A stretch of DNA of 64,000 nt from Oscillibacter valericigenes Sjm18-20. GTDB taxonomy: Bacteria; Bacillota; Clostridia; Oscillospirales; Oscillospiraceae. Below, piece after piece: positions 24,533 through 33,875 of the stretch. How positions within the stretch are numbered: the stretch's first letter is position 1; each line of letters opens with the position of its first letter. The notes below the pieces were generated by a model, which did no database searches, had not been told where the DNA came from, and saw only the letters and a list, made by a program, of their open reading frames with translations. The DNA is taken from NCBI GenBank assembly GCA_000283575.1, contig AP012044.1, positions 2,418,001 through 2,482,000 on the forward strand, in the 5' to 3' direction. The position numbers and the translations under genes are program-made.

Positions 24533-27500
24533 TTACTCTGCCACGTTCTGGCAGAAGCGCTGGAGCACCGCCGCAGCCTGCGCGCGGGTGGCGCTTCCGG
24601 AGGGCGTGAGCTTGTTACCGCTGCCCTGTACCAGACCGGCGTTCACCGCCCACGACAGCGCGGGCAACGCATAGCCGGAAATGCGATCACAGTCCGCAAA
24701 TTCCCGAATAGACATACCGCCCTGCGTAGTGTCGTAGCCCTTGTACTGCGCGTAGCGGTACAGGATCGCCGCCATCTGCGCACGGGTGATAGGGTTCGCA
24801 GGATTGGAGCCGTCGGAAATGGCGTTGTCCATGGCCCAGGTACGGGCCGCATCCATGTTTGCGGGGGAATTCCCGTCGATGCGGGCCAGCGCCATCCAGA
24901 TCATCCGGCGGGTCATGGCCGCATTGGGGCTGAACGTCGTGGCGGAGGTCCCGGCAAACAGGCCGTTGTCAAAGGCGTAGGCCACGCTGCCGTAGTACCA
25001 CGCGCTCTCGGCTACATCTGTGAACGGGAAGTCAGCAATTAGGTACTTGGACAGATGCTCGGTGGTAAAGGTCACCTTGCCGTCTGTGTAGCTGGCAGTC
25101 TTCGGCTCGATGTTGCCGTCGTCGTTGATAAACCAGACGGTGATGCTGTCCGCGTTCTCGCCGGATTTTAGCGTATAGGGTACGGAGACAGTAATCTTAC
25201 CGTCGCCGAAGGTGCTGGTTCTGTTTCCGCCCGCGTAGACATTCACATCTATCACAAACGCGGTTTCCGCCTGCGCGCCAAGCGTAGCCTTTTGCCTTTC
25301 GGTAAGCTTGCTGTTGTCGACAGTCTCCACAGAGAGCTTCATGTCTCCCTTATCCGCGACAGATGCCAGTGCCGACTTATCAAGTATAACCGTGCCAGAG
25401 GACAACGCAACCTCAAGGCCCTCGGAGCCGGAGGCGTTGTCCGCCGACGAAGCAATCTTAGCCGGAATGATAACTGTATCCGCCTTCGTACCGGACACAT
25501 CAATTTTGACTGTGCCAGTCTGTGTGCCGGATTTGATTTCTTTGAGCTGCGCGTCAGTGGCCGCAATCGTGGCGGTACCGCCGGAAACGGAAGCGTTCAC
25601 TTTGACGGTACCGGCGTTATCGGAAACCAAGACGGTCACGGTATAGCTGTCGGAACCGCCGCCCCCGCCAGTGGGACTGCCGCCGGAGGAATTGGCGACC
25701 CAATTTGCGGTGATGGCTGCGGTGCCCGCGGGCATGGTGTAGGTGGTCGACGCGCTGGAGGCATTGGCAAAGGTGCCGCCCCCCGTGGCCGTCCAGCCGG
25801 AGAATCTGTAGCCTGTCTTAGCACCCGCATTGATGGAAACGGTGGTTCCCGCCGTATAATTTCCTCCGACGGCCGCGCCGCTGCCGCCGTTCAGGGCGAC
25901 GGTCAGAGTGTACGTAGGCACAATTTTGATGTATTTGTAATCTGTCAGCGCCGTGGATTTGTCCCAAGTATCCAAGCCAGTGCCGCTGACGCTGACGGCG
26001 ACGGTATGCGCGGCGGTGTAGCCGGTCAGATCAGGCGCGCACTCCATGGCCTGCGTATTGCCACAGGCAGCCATCGTACCTCCGGAGATGGTAATAATAC
26101 CACTGTACACACCACAGCTGTCTTCACCGACTGAGCCGCCCATGGCGGTGACGGTCGCGCCGGTATTGACCGTGACGTTGCTGAAGCCGTATACACCGTA
26201 GCTGTCTTCACCGGCTGAGCCGCCCATGGCGGTGACGGTCGCGCCGGTGCCTGCTGCCGTGACGCTGGCGCTGAATACACCATTGCTGTCCGTGACCGCC
26301 GCACCGCCAACAGCCGTGACGGTACCTGAAATTATGACGCTGTCTTCGCTAAACACTCCGTTGCTACTGACCGCCGAACCGCCCACGGCGGTGACATTGC
26401 CGGAGAGGCTGACGCTGTTCATTATGCCGTACACACCGCCGCTGCTGCTGCCCGCCGAACCGCCTATAGCGGTGACATTGCCGGAGAGGCTGACGCTGTT
26501 CATGCCGTACACACCCCAGCTGCTTATGCCCGCCGAACCGCCCAGCGCGGTGACAGTCGCGCCGGTGCTGACCGTTACAAAGTTGTTGCAGAAGCACATA
26601 CCGCAACTTTGGTTGCCGGTTGTCACCGGGCCGCCCAGCGCCACGAGAGCGCCGTCACCGGAGATATTGACGCTGCCGGATAGATTGTCGTCGTACAAGC
26701 CGCAACTGCTGTACGCCGAAGTGCCCGCGCTGACGACGTTCACGCCCTCCAGATCGATGGTTATAACCTTGTCGCAGGCGGGGAACTTGACTCCGTAAGC
26801 GATGAGTTCTGAAGAGGTATCCGGTGCATTAACGATGACGTTTTTCAAGGTAAGGTTGTCATATGTACCGTCGGAATCGCTGTCAGTCCAGCTGTAGCCG
26901 GCGATGGTCATGCCTTCCAGGCTGTTTGCGGCGGCATCTCTTACCAGCGCCAGTCCCGAACCGGTAAGCTGGGCGTGACCGACCAGAGTCCCCTCTGTGA
27001 TAGAGGAATCGTCGCGGCTGTCGAGCACATAATACCTGTCTTTTTCGCCCCAAACGGCAAATTTTTCACTCTCCGAACCGGTGAGTGCTGCGCTGCCGTC
27101 ACCGCAGGCCGAAATCGTCCTCGCCGCACATGTTTCGCCCTTTGCAATGAGCAGACCGTTGTTTACGGCGTTCTCAACATTGTTGACATCGATCTTGGTG
27201 TCGGTCGCGCCGCCATAGATGTTGGCCACGCCATAGCTTTTGCTTTTGCTGCTCGTAACCTTGCCGCCTGTAGCGATTACCACGCCGCTGGAGATGACGA
27301 CTTTGCTGTTGTCGGAGTTCACGCTGCACACGCCACAGCTTATGTTCGCCGGGGAGTCGACCGCAGCGGTCAAACTGCCGCCCGATGCGGTTAAACTGCC
27401 ACCGGAGACATTGACCCCTTGCACGCCGCTCAAGCCGTAACTGCCGTACGCCGACGGGCCGCCCGTGGCGGTCAAACTGCCGCCGGAGACATTGACGCTC

Positions 27501-28123
27501 CCGCCGCTCACGCCATAGCTGACACTATTGCTGCCCGTCGTCGGGCCGCCCGTAGCGGTCAGACTCCCGGAGCCGGTAATCGTGAGCGTGCCGAAGGCGC
27601 GCACACCACAGCTGTTGCTGTATTCATGCACCGTTGGGCCGCCTGTGACGGTTAAACTGCCGGAGCCGGTCATGATAAGCGCGCCACCGACGTACACGCC
27701 ACAACTCACGCCACTCGTAGCCGGGCCGCCCGTAGCGGTCAGGCTGCCCGAGCCGGTAATCGTGAGCGTGCCGTGGACGCACACGCCATAACTCTCGCCA
27801 CTCGCAGACGGGCCCACGGCGGAGCTGTCGCCGGTCAGCACGATGGTCAGATCCGCATCTTTGTCACCTGCATAAATTGCGGCGCTCTCGCTGCCATCCG
27901 TATACGCCCCAGTGACGGCGGCATTCTTCAGGGTGAGCGTACCGGATTGGGCACTGTAGCTTACTGTGCCGTCACCCAGCACGTCGGAGGCGTTGGTGCT
28001 TGTTACCTGTACGCCGCCAATCCAGACATTGTAGCCCGTCGTATCTGACGCCAACACCGCCGTCGGTAATAAGGTCAGCGCCATGCAAAGGCACAGCAAA
28101 ACGCTTGTTAATCTTTTTTTCAT
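24533..28123 (-). CDS. Secreted SLH-domain surface protein with glycine-rich repeats
   Basis: The 1196-residue protein has a signal peptide (MKKRLTSVLLCLCMALTLL, cleavage near VLA-SD). About 700 residues of degenerate repeats of the GSGSLTATGGP / SVSLSGNVTAIGG type follow, likely a right-handed beta-helix. Next comes an InlB/Flg_new-type repeat (YTLTVALNGGSGA to ITANWV), a Pro/Gly-Ser linker, a beta-rich module, and three C-terminal SLH motifs (FTDVAESAWYYGSVAYAFDN, TWAMDNAISDG, ALSWAVNAGLVQGSG) that anchor it to pyruvylated wall polymers. AAGGAGG precedes the ATG at 28123; upstream codons in frame lack a start signal. A role in adhesion is inferred only. Recombination among repeats could change its length. 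Confidence 0.88.
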   Translation of the reverse strand: MKKRLTSVLLCLCMALTLLPTAVLASDTTGYNVWIGGVQVTSTNASDVLGDGTVSYSAQSGTLTLKNAAVTGAYTDGSESAAIYAGDKDADLTIVLTGDSSAVGPSASGESYGVCVHGTLTITGSGSLTATGGPATSGVSCGVYVGGALIMTGSGSLTVTGGPTVHEYSNSCGVRAFGTLTITGSGSLTATGGPTTGSNSVSYGVSGGSVNVSGGSLTATGGPSAYGSYGLSGVQGVNVSGGSLTASGGSLTAAVDSPANISCGVCSVNSDNSKVVISSGVVIATGGKVTSSKSKSYGVANIYGGATDTKIDVNNVENAVNNGLLIAKGETCAARTISACGDGSAALTGSESEKFAVWGEKDRYYVLDSRDDSSITEGTLVGHAQLTGSGLALVRDAAANSLEGMTIAGYSWTDSDSDGTYDNLTLKNVIVNAPDTSSELIAYGVKFPACDKVITIDLEGVNVVSAGTSAYSSCGLYDDNLSGSVNISGDGALVALGGPVTTGNQSCGMCFCNNFVTVSTGATVTALGGSAGISSWGVYGMNSVSLSGNVTAIGGSAGSSSGGVYGIMNSVSLSGNVTAVGGSAVSSNGVFSEDSVIISGTVTAVGGAAVTDSNGVFSASVTAAGTGATVTAMGGSAGEDSYGVYGFSNVTVNTGATVTAMGGSVGEDSCGVYSGIITISGGTMAACGNTQAMECAPDLTGYTAAHTVAVSVSGTGLDTWDKSTALTDYKYIKIVPTYTLTVALNGGSGAAVGGNYTAGTTVSINAGAKTGYRFSGWTATGGGTFANASSASTTYTMPAGTAAITANWVANSSGGSPTGGGGGSDSYTVTVLVSDNAGTVKVNASVSGGTATIAATDAQLKEIKSGTQTGTVKIDVSGTKADTVIIPAKIASSADNASGSEGLEVALSSGTVILDKSALASVADKGDMKLSVETVDNSKLTERQKATLGAQAETAFVIDVNVYAGGNRTSTFGDGKITVSVPYTLKSGENADSITVWFINDDGNIEPKTASYTDGKVTFTTEHLSKYLIADFPFTDVAESAWYYGSVAYAFDNGLFAGTSATTFSPNAAMTRRMIWMALARIDGNSPANMDAARTWAMDNAISDGSNPANPITRAQMAAILYRYAQYKGYDTTQGGMSIREFADCDRISGYALPALSWAVNAGLVQGSGNKLTPSGSATRAQAAAVLQRFCQNVAE

Positions 28124-28255
28124 GTTGCTTTCCTCCTTAAAATTATCCATCCTGCCAAGCGCTCGCCAAAGTCCACAACAAATTCGGCCGAGGCGATAAA
28201 TATTTCGTGATCTCAACCGCAAAATCATATTCTTGAATCCGTCGGTATAACTCAC

Positions 28256-28284
28256 ATTGTATCTTCATAGCTCCGATGTGTTAC
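28256..28284 (-). promoter_or_regulatory. Candidate promoter of the SLH protein gene
   Basis: GTAACA (28284-28279), 17 bases and TACAAT (28261-28256) lie about 130 bases before the start codon on the minus strand. Matches are four and five of six. It faces away from the TetR gene promoter. Confidence 0.4.
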
Positions 28285-28315
28285 AATGTTTACAGCACAC
28301 AACTGACTAAATCGA

Positions 28316-28344
28316 TTGCGTGCCGTATGATTTTCATATATAAT
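28316..28344 (+). promoter_or_regulatory. Candidate promoter of the TetR gene
   Basis: TTGCGT, 17 bases and a perfect TATAAT lie 92 bases before the regulator's start codon. The divergent arrangement places possible operator DNA (28285-28315) between the two promoters. Confidence 0.5.
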
Positions 28345-28436
28345 TGCCATTGAAATTGTTCAAGACCGCAGTCAGCGACTATGGTCAGTATACGCCCGTA
28401 CATTATAAAACGCAAGATGGGAAAGGAAACTAATTC

Positions 28437-29069
28437 ATGGATGGGAAAAAAACAAGCCGAAAAATGCAGGCAGCCGCAACAAAGGAAAAAATTTATGATG
28501 CGGCCCTCATACTATTTGAAAAACACGGATTTGAAAGTGTAAGTGTGGACTCCATCGTAGAAAAAGCCGGAGTTTCGAAAGGCGGATTCTATGTGCATTT
28601 TGCTTCAAAAGATGCGCTTATGACCGAAATGATCAATGGATACGTCGGCAAGCTGGACCTGAGTTATCAGTCTTTTATGGAATCCTTTTCAGATGAAGTG
28701 AACGCCTGCGATGCTATTCTGGCTCTGGTCGACAAAATCGCCGACACAATGGAGAAAATCGGTTATGATCTTATAAAACTTGCATATAGGATTCATATCG
28801 ACCAGAATAACAGAACCGATAAACTACTCAGTTACGACCGTGATATTTACAGAATATTTAACATTTTAATTCAAAGGGGCATCCGGCAGGGAGAACTGAA
28901 GGATGAGCTGTCCGCCGAGGTGGTTTCGGACCAATTCGTCACTGTTTTGCGGGGATTCACCTATGAATGGTGCATCCGATACCCGAATTTTAATTTAAAA
29001 GGCAATTTACACATTCATTTTAAATTGCTGCTTTGCGGCATCAAAAAGCAATTTAAAGGAAACGCGTGA
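28437..29069 (+). CDS. TetR/AcrR family transcriptional regulator
   Basis: The 210-residue protein has the N-terminal TetR helix-turn-helix (KEKIYDAALILFEKHGFESV, SIVEKAGVSKGGFYVHFASK) and a helical ligand-binding C-terminal domain without recognisable specificity. AAAGGAA precedes the ATG. It is divergent from the SLH protein gene, which it may control, and lies upstream of the DUF4157 cassette with a 360-base gap. The codon use is more AT-rich than the surrounding genes. Confidence 0.9.
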   Translation: MDGKKTSRKMQAAATKEKIYDAALILFEKHGFESVSVDSIVEKAGVSKGGFYVHFASKDALMTEMINGYVGKLDLSYQSFMESFSDEVNACDAILALVDKIADTMEKIGYDLIKLAYRIHIDQNNRTDKLLSYDRDIYRIFNILIQRGIRQGELKDELSAEVVSDQFVTVLRGFTYEWCIRYPNFNLKGNLHIHFKLLLCGIKKQFKGNA

Positions 29070-29299
29070 ACTCTAACCTCAGGTCACTCGCACGAGCTTT
29101 GACGCGGTGTACGCTGTTTAGGATGGCGCATCGTCGCAAATTGTGGAATTTATGAGCTTGAAAGAATGAAGTTTTTTATCAGGCGTCTTTTCTCTCATAA
29201 AACTCAAATTATAACAACTCGGAGGCTTTCTCCATTTTTGGTTTCCAGTGTTTATATAGACTATTTTTCGCTCTCCTGCGTCTATTTTCAGCCTTTCTA

Positions 29300-29328
29300 T
29301 TGACATATTGGTGCAAAAAATGTAGCAT
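29300..29328 (+). promoter_or_regulatory. Candidate promoter of the plus-strand DUF4157 cassette
   Basis: TTGACA (29300-29305), a 17-base spacer and TAGCAT (29323-29328). The -35 is perfect. It gives a leader of about 100 bases to the DUF4157 gene. The remainder of 29070-29433 is AT-rich with no credible gene. Confidence 0.5.
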
Positions 29329-29433
29329 GATACTATATACAATTTTAGCAATCTAATCCAAAGTGACTCATTCTTCCCGAAACTGTTGGCAAATTTCACG
29401 TGAGCCCATTTTTCAGGCCCAAGTCCAAAATGA

Positions 29434-31356
29434 ATGGATGATTTTATGAAGAAATGTGCTGAAAAGAGTCGTTCAGGGAAAAGCTTTGTGAATAGCGATA
29501 TACACACAAGCGGTAGTTCTCATACGGGTGGTCGGCGTATTCCCAATAGTATCCTGCTGGATTTGGTAGAACATCGCTCTTACGAGGATGAGAATTCCGA
29601 CAAAGTGAAGAACTGCCGATCGACGGAGCTGGAAGGCGCTGTAAAATCCCGCCTGCCGCAGTATCGTGGCCGTTTTCAGGCGCAAATTCCGGCTGCGGAA
29701 AAGGAAGCAGACAGGCTTTCTTCGGCCATACAGGCCTCCACGCCGGCCGGAGTCAAATCCGCAATGGGAACACGACTGGGTACGGACTTTTCAAATGTTC
29801 GCTTCCATATCGATGACGCTTCGGCGGCAAGAACGGACGCGATAGGCGCAAGAGCATATACGGCCGGGAACGACATTTATTTCGGTAGGATGGGGTTTGA
29901 ACCTTCCGTTGCCGCCCATGAACTTGTTCATACGGTTCAGCAGGGTGCGGTATCCTCGGCCGGAGGCGTTTCGGAGTCCGCACCGCCGGGAGGTGTACAG
30001 ATGCGGCCTCTGGACAGGCAAAAGAAAGCGGGAGCTGCTGCTGTGCCGTCGGTCAAGGCGGAGGCGGAGCCAACGCAGAGGATAAAAGGCGGCATTGTGA
30101 AGGGCGAGTCTGAGGATTTGGGACTTTTCAACCTCTTTCAGGAAGAACCGAAAGTGTCAAAAGGCGGGTGGATGTCCAGTCTCAGAAAAGCAGTGGGAAG
30201 AGGGGTATCCCGAGTGGGAGAAATCTTCCACAGTGCGGGCAGTTACATCGCCGATAACGCAGGGAAAAAAATCAGCTCCATAAAACGGAAAAATGATCAC
30301 GCCGTGGACGCTTATAATAATTTCAGGGATGACTATAAGCATATGTCCAAGTGGGATCGGTTCCTTTGGAGCGTGAAGAATCCAATCGCCAGACTCACGG
30401 CGGAAAATCGGAAAAAGGGAACCGAACAGCGAAACATTAAAAACGCCCAGATAGAGTCGCTGGCAGCACAATACCGTAAAAATCATATCAAAAGTGTTAT
30501 GACCGTCATGAACTCCATGAAGAAGAGGTCTGCTGCAACGGGAACCGGCGGCAATGCGAAAAATCTGCTCAAGAATATTTTCAGCGCCGGCAATACTGCG
30601 CTGACAACGGCGCAGCATTTGGATTCCGCCCGCGGGAGATCTATTGGAATTATGTCATCCGGCCTGAATATTGCCGCCAACGGGGCGAACACGGCGATGG
30701 AAGGTGCCGGAGCTGTCTCCGCAGGCTATCGCAAGCACAAGATGGAAAAATGCGCTCGAGCGTATGAGGAGCGCATCAAAAGCGGGGAAAAGCTCAATAA
30801 AAGCGATAGAAAGATGCTGTACATTGCAAGGCAGGGCACGGGAGCCGCCAAAGCCGACCTGACACAAAATGCCACCGCCGCAGTCGGCAATGGATTAAAA
30901 GCGTTTAGTAAAGCCGCTACAGCAAGCGGTGTCGGAACCGGTGTAGGCATGGCCGCGACGCTCCTTGGAAGTGGCATTTCCTCTATCGGCAGCACGGTTG
31001 CAGATTCCCAGCGCAAGGAAAACCGAAGGCAGGTCGTCGGACATGAACTGGAATTTGACAAGCGAAAGGAACGCCTTATGAGGGCGCATCCGGAATTGAC
31101 TGCAAAGCAAGCCAAGCATGTTGTTCTGAAGGCGTTTTACTTCCCCTCGGGAAAGATGAAAGAGGCGGCGGATTTCTTTACAGCTGAAAAAGCGAACTAT
31201 TTAATCCAACAGGCTAATAGTGGAGATGCTATGGCGGCATCCATGCTTTCCGCTTTGGGAAACAGGCCTGAACAAATCGCCAAAAACCTAGGCTCGACCG
31301 GCAGGAAATCATACGATGAGAAAAATCCCTTTGCAAAAAAGAGAAAGCCCGCATAA
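29434..31356 (+). CDS. DUF4157-domain protein, candidate eCIS effector (copy 1)
   Basis: The 640-residue protein has a basic, disordered N-terminus and a DUF4157 domain at about 65-185 with the metallopeptidase-like motif HELVHTVQQG. DUF4157 is one of the domains most often found beside extracellular contractile injection systems and is regarded as a putative protease or cargo module. The rest is helical and highly basic, with Ala/Gly-rich segments near 420-460 and 500-540 (ATASGVGTGVGMAATLLGSG) that could insert in membranes or form a glycine-zipper pore-like element. The start is uncertain: no good ribosome binding site, ATG at 29434 or 29446. It is followed after 14 bases by a small acidic gene. 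It faces the eCIS operon across a terminator. Confidence 0.8.
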   Translation: MDDFMKKCAEKSRSGKSFVNSDIHTSGSSHTGGRRIPNSILLDLVEHRSYEDENSDKVKNCRSTELEGAVKSRLPQYRGRFQAQIPAAEKEADRLSSAIQASTPAGVKSAMGTRLGTDFSNVRFHIDDASAARTDAIGARAYTAGNDIYFGRMGFEPSVAAHELVHTVQQGAVSSAGGVSESAPPGGVQMRPLDRQKKAGAAAVPSVKAEAEPTQRIKGGIVKGESEDLGLFNLFQEEPKVSKGGWMSSLRKAVGRGVSRVGEIFHSAGSYIADNAGKKISSIKRKNDHAVDAYNNFRDDYKHMSKWDRFLWSVKNPIARLTAENRKKGTEQRNIKNAQIESLAAQYRKNHIKSVMTVMNSMKKRSAATGTGGNAKNLLKNIFSAGNTALTTAQHLDSARGRSIGIMSSGLNIAANGANTAMEGAGAVSAGYRKHKMEKCARAYEERIKSGEKLNKSDRKMLYIARQGTGAAKADLTQNATAAVGNGLKAFSKAATASGVGTGVGMAATLLGSGISSIGSTVADSQRKENRRQVVGHELEFDKRKERLMRAHPELTAKQAKHVVLKAFYFPSGKMKEAADFFTAEKANYLIQQANSGDAMAASMLSALGNRPEQIAKNLGSTGRKSYDEKNPFAKKRKPA

Positions 31357-31370
31357 AGAAGGTGTAATCG

Positions 31371-31829
31371 ATGGATACGCAGGAAAAAGAATGCGTCCTG
31401 CGCCGACTGGAAACCCATGCGCATGAAGTTGGGACGGAAGTCCGTATACAATCTGACCAATCCGGTCGGAAGACCCTGAGCTTTTTCACTCCGATGCACG
31501 ACGACGGCTCGGGTCTGGTATATTTTGAGTTGTGCTTCGCGGAGTGTCGGAAGGAAGACGCCCTTTTCCAGATCTTTGCCACAATCCTTCCGGAAATCGC
31601 AGACGCGCTTCCGAAGCTTGAAAAAATGATTGCTGAGTGGAATCTGACCACACGGATCGGCGCGTATGGAGTCTATTATCCTCTTGACCAGATGTACTTC
31701 AAACATTGCTTTTTGCTGGAGGAACACATGGACGTCTCTGCCGCCGAAAATCTGATCATGAACAGCTTGTATCTTTCCTATGAAGAAATCAGCAGTAAAT
31801 ATGACGCTGTGGTTTCGATCTCAACTTGA
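31371..31829 (+). CDS. Small acidic protein, possible chaperone or immunity partner of the DUF4157 protein
   Basis: I do not recognise a family. The 152 residues are acidic with an alpha/beta pattern: N-terminal helix, beta strands (KTLSFFTPMHDDGSGLVYFE), helical middle (LFQIFATILPEIADALPKLE), then strands and a final helix. The size, acidity and position 14 bases after a large basic effector-like gene resemble a type III-style secretion chaperone or an immunity protein. The ribosome binding site AAGGTG is good. It is the last gene before the terminator. Confidence 0.55.
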   Translation: MDTQEKECVLRRLETHAHEVGTEVRIQSDQSGRKTLSFFTPMHDDGSGLVYFELCFAECRKEDALFQIFATILPEIADALPKLEKMIAEWNLTTRIGAYGVYYPLDQMYFKHCFLLEEHMDVSAAENLIMNSLYLSYEEISSKYDAVVSIST

Positions 31830-31851
31830 AATTTAGGGGCCGCAAAGATAC

Positions 31852-31886
31852 AGCGCCTCCCGTCCCATAACAGGGCGGGAGGCGCT
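31852..31886. terminator. Terminator between convergent DUF4157 genes
   Basis: AGCGCCTCCCG pairs with CGGGAGGCGCT, with an inner CCC/GGG extension, and is followed on the plus strand by CTTTTCG. It ends the plus-strand cassette and probably also the minus-strand eCIS operon, whose last stop is at 31916. Confidence 0.8.
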
Positions 31887-31915
31887 CTTTTCGTATCCGG
31901 CCGTATTCGGCATCT

Positions 31916-33454
31916 TTACACGGCATGCCTGGAGGGGAGTAATTTTTGCCACCATTTGCGCTTTGGCATAGCTCCCGGCCTTGGGGCCGGGCCCTTGGGC
32001 CGCGCAGGCATATCCAGCGGCAGAGCGTCCGGATTCAGCATTCCGTGCATGGCGCTGACGCGGCGCAGCAGCTCCGTCTGATGCTCATTCATTTGCCCGC
32101 CGGAGCTCTCGCCGTACTGCCTCTGTAGCCGCCTGTAAAGCTGCGGCAGCTGGACGGCTGTCTCCGCCATTCCGCCACGATATGAGTCACTGTCTTGCCT
32201 ATTTCCTGTTCCTAGACCGGCGACAAGAGGAGCCATCGGATCAGTACCTATACGTTCCTCAATTGATCCAAAAAAGTTTTGTAAACTCATATCCTGCGGC
32301 TGACCTGTTTTCGTAAGATAGCTTTTTGCGAGTGCATTCCATTCCTCAGAACGCGGCCCTGGCGAAGCCATTCCGCCCGCCTCTTCAAAGGCATTGTCCA
32401 TTAAATGAATCCGGTTTTGAGATTTCTCTTCTTTCCAGTTTTTCGGATTGACAAGTTTGAGTTGCCGATCAACATTTCCGGAGATCAAGTCCAAGAGCGC
32501 GACTCTCCCCATGGTCCTTTGAAAGCCTTCCAAATGGCCGGGTGCGGCGTCCTCATCCTTGCGGTGCTCTCCCCCGGCGAAACTGTAAACCGACGTATTC
32601 CCCAAATAGGCTGCTTGTGACTCTCCGGCCTGGGGCCCTTCAAGGCTTTTTCCGGCCATCCCCATAACCTGCCCATGTTCACTGCCCTTCAGTCCCCGTA
32701 CTCCCGGAGCGTCAAAGCTCCATCTGCCATCTCCGTCGAACATAGAACCCGCCGCATTATAGAAGTCGGCAACGGCCGCCTCCATCATCGGGTTATCGTG
32801 AGGCTTTAGCACCGCAGAGCCCGTCTCTGATTTTACCTGAGCAACTTTTGCGCCGGCATTTCCCGCGCCTGGTTTCAGTGTTTCCAAAGCTCCAGGCAAA
32901 ATGGACCCGGGTGCGTCGGATAATTTCCGTCTGCGGAACGGGTTACGGAGCATCTGAATTCCGCCGGACGGCGCAAAAGCCGTGGCGGCATCACTCCCCA
33001 CCGCGCCCTGCTGCACAGTATGTACCAGCTCGTGCGCCGCAACGGACGGCTCGAAGCCGCCGGTCCCGAAATACACGTCCGAGCCCGTCGTATAGGCCCG
33101 GGCGCCGACCCGGTCGGCATAGGCGGCCGCACCGGCATCCGTATGAAACCGCACCTTTGAAAAGTCGGCGCCGATCCGCGACCCAAGCTCCCGCTTCACA
33201 TCCTCCGGGCCGCCCGCAGCGATGCCTGCCGACAAGCGGTTCGCCTCGTTTTCCGCCGTGGGAATCTGTGGCTGCATTTTACCCGGCAGCCGTGACAGGA
33301 TACTCGACTCCAAATCGGAAAGTCCCTGATAACCTGTCTCATATGCCGCAGCAGCCGCGCTGTTTGGCATGGCAATCTTCCGCGGGGTGCGGGTATGGTT
33401 TTCATCCCCTGCCGTGGAAACCTTACGGGCTTTTCTTTCCATCTGATACTCCAT
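31916..33454 (-). CDS. DUF4157 protein with PI4K/HipA-like kinase signature, candidate eCIS effector (copy 2)
   Basis: The 512 residues begin with a short basic leader and a DUF4157 domain (about 45-165) with HELVHTVQQG at 141-150, closely matching the plus-strand copy. The C-terminal part looks like an atypical kinase of the PI4K/FAM20/HipA type: AVLKPHDNP with Lys217 as the nucleotide-binding lysine, LLDLISGNVDR with Asp329 at the catalytic position, and HLMDNAF with Asp353 as the metal ligand. The tail is Pro/Lys-rich (KRKWWQKLLPSRH). AAAGGAG precedes ATG 33454, which follows the RsbW-like stop after one base. It is the last gene of the injection-system operon. Kinase activity and delivery are inferred. 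Confidence 0.75.
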   Translation of the reverse strand: MEYQMERKARKVSTAGDENHTRTPRKIAMPNSAAAAAYETGYQGLSDLESSILSRLPGKMQPQIPTAENEANRLSAGIAAGGPEDVKRELGSRIGADFSKVRFHTDAGAAAYADRVGARAYTTGSDVYFGTGGFEPSVAAHELVHTVQQGAVGSDAATAFAPSGGIQMLRNPFRRRKLSDAPGSILPGALETLKPGAGNAGAKVAQVKSETGSAVLKPHDNPMMEAAVADFYNAAGSMFDGDGRWSFDAPGVRGLKGSEHGQVMGMAGKSLEGPQAGESQAAYLGNTSVYSFAGGEHRKDEDAAPGHLEGFQRTMGRVALLDLISGNVDRQLKLVNPKNWKEEKSQNRIHLMDNAFEEAGGMASPGPRSEEWNALAKSYLTKTGQPQDMSLQNFFGSIEERIGTDPMAPLVAGLGTGNRQDSDSYRGGMAETAVQLPQLYRRLQRQYGESSGGQMNEHQTELLRRVSAMHGMLNPDALPLDMPARPKGPAPRPGAMPKRKWWQKLLPSRHAV

Positions 33455-33455
33455 T

Positions 33456-33875
33456 TCATTCACTCCTTTCAATTGTTTTCCGCATTGTCAGAATATTCTG
33501 TCCATTTTCGTATCTGTATTCCACGTTATCCATGGCCTTTTTGACCATCAGGATGCCCAGCCCGCCGATATCCCGCTCCTGCGCCGGAAGCGTGATGTCG
33601 GCGTCCTTTTTCAGAAGCGGATTGAAGGGCTTCCCTCTGTCCAGAAACTGGATCAAAATCCCCAGCCGATCGTGTTCGACGCCGCAGCGGACCACTGCTT
33701 CCCCTTCGCTGGAGCGGTATGCATAGCTGGCAATATTGATGAAAATCTCCTCCACGGCCACACGGATTTGAAAAAGGGTCCGTTTGGAGAACGGAGAGTC
33801 CTTGATCTGATCGGTGATAAACGTCTGTACAGCCTCCAGCTGATCGGCTCGGGCGGGAAAATTTCTCTCAATCAT
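33456..33875 (-). CDS. RsbW/SpoIIAB-like serine kinase (HATPase)
   Basis: A 139-residue GHKL-type ATPase resembling anti-sigma factor kinases that phosphorylate STAS proteins in partner-switching systems. All ATP-site motifs are present: N-box RVAVEEIFINIASYAY (Glu and Asn kept), G1 LDRGKPFNP and G2 GGLGILMVKKA. It is the only one of three such modules in this locus with an intact N-box. The start overlaps the phosphatase gene by eight bases with GGAGG eight bases upstream. A dedicated sigma factor is not visible in the window, so it may control the STAS protein for a non-transcriptional purpose. Confidence 0.88.
   Translation of the reverse strand: MIERNFPARADQLEAVQTFITDQIKDSPFSKRTLFQIRVAVEEIFINIASYAYRSSEGEAVVRCGVEHDRLGILIQFLDRGKPFNPLLKKDADITLPAQERDIGGLGILMVKKAMDNVEYRYENGQNILTMRKTIERSE

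Noticed and set aside
29118..29507. Minus-strand frame of 129 codons upstream of the DUF4157 gene
   Set aside because: No ribosome binding site, no motif, and it overlaps the promoter and start of a better-supported gene.
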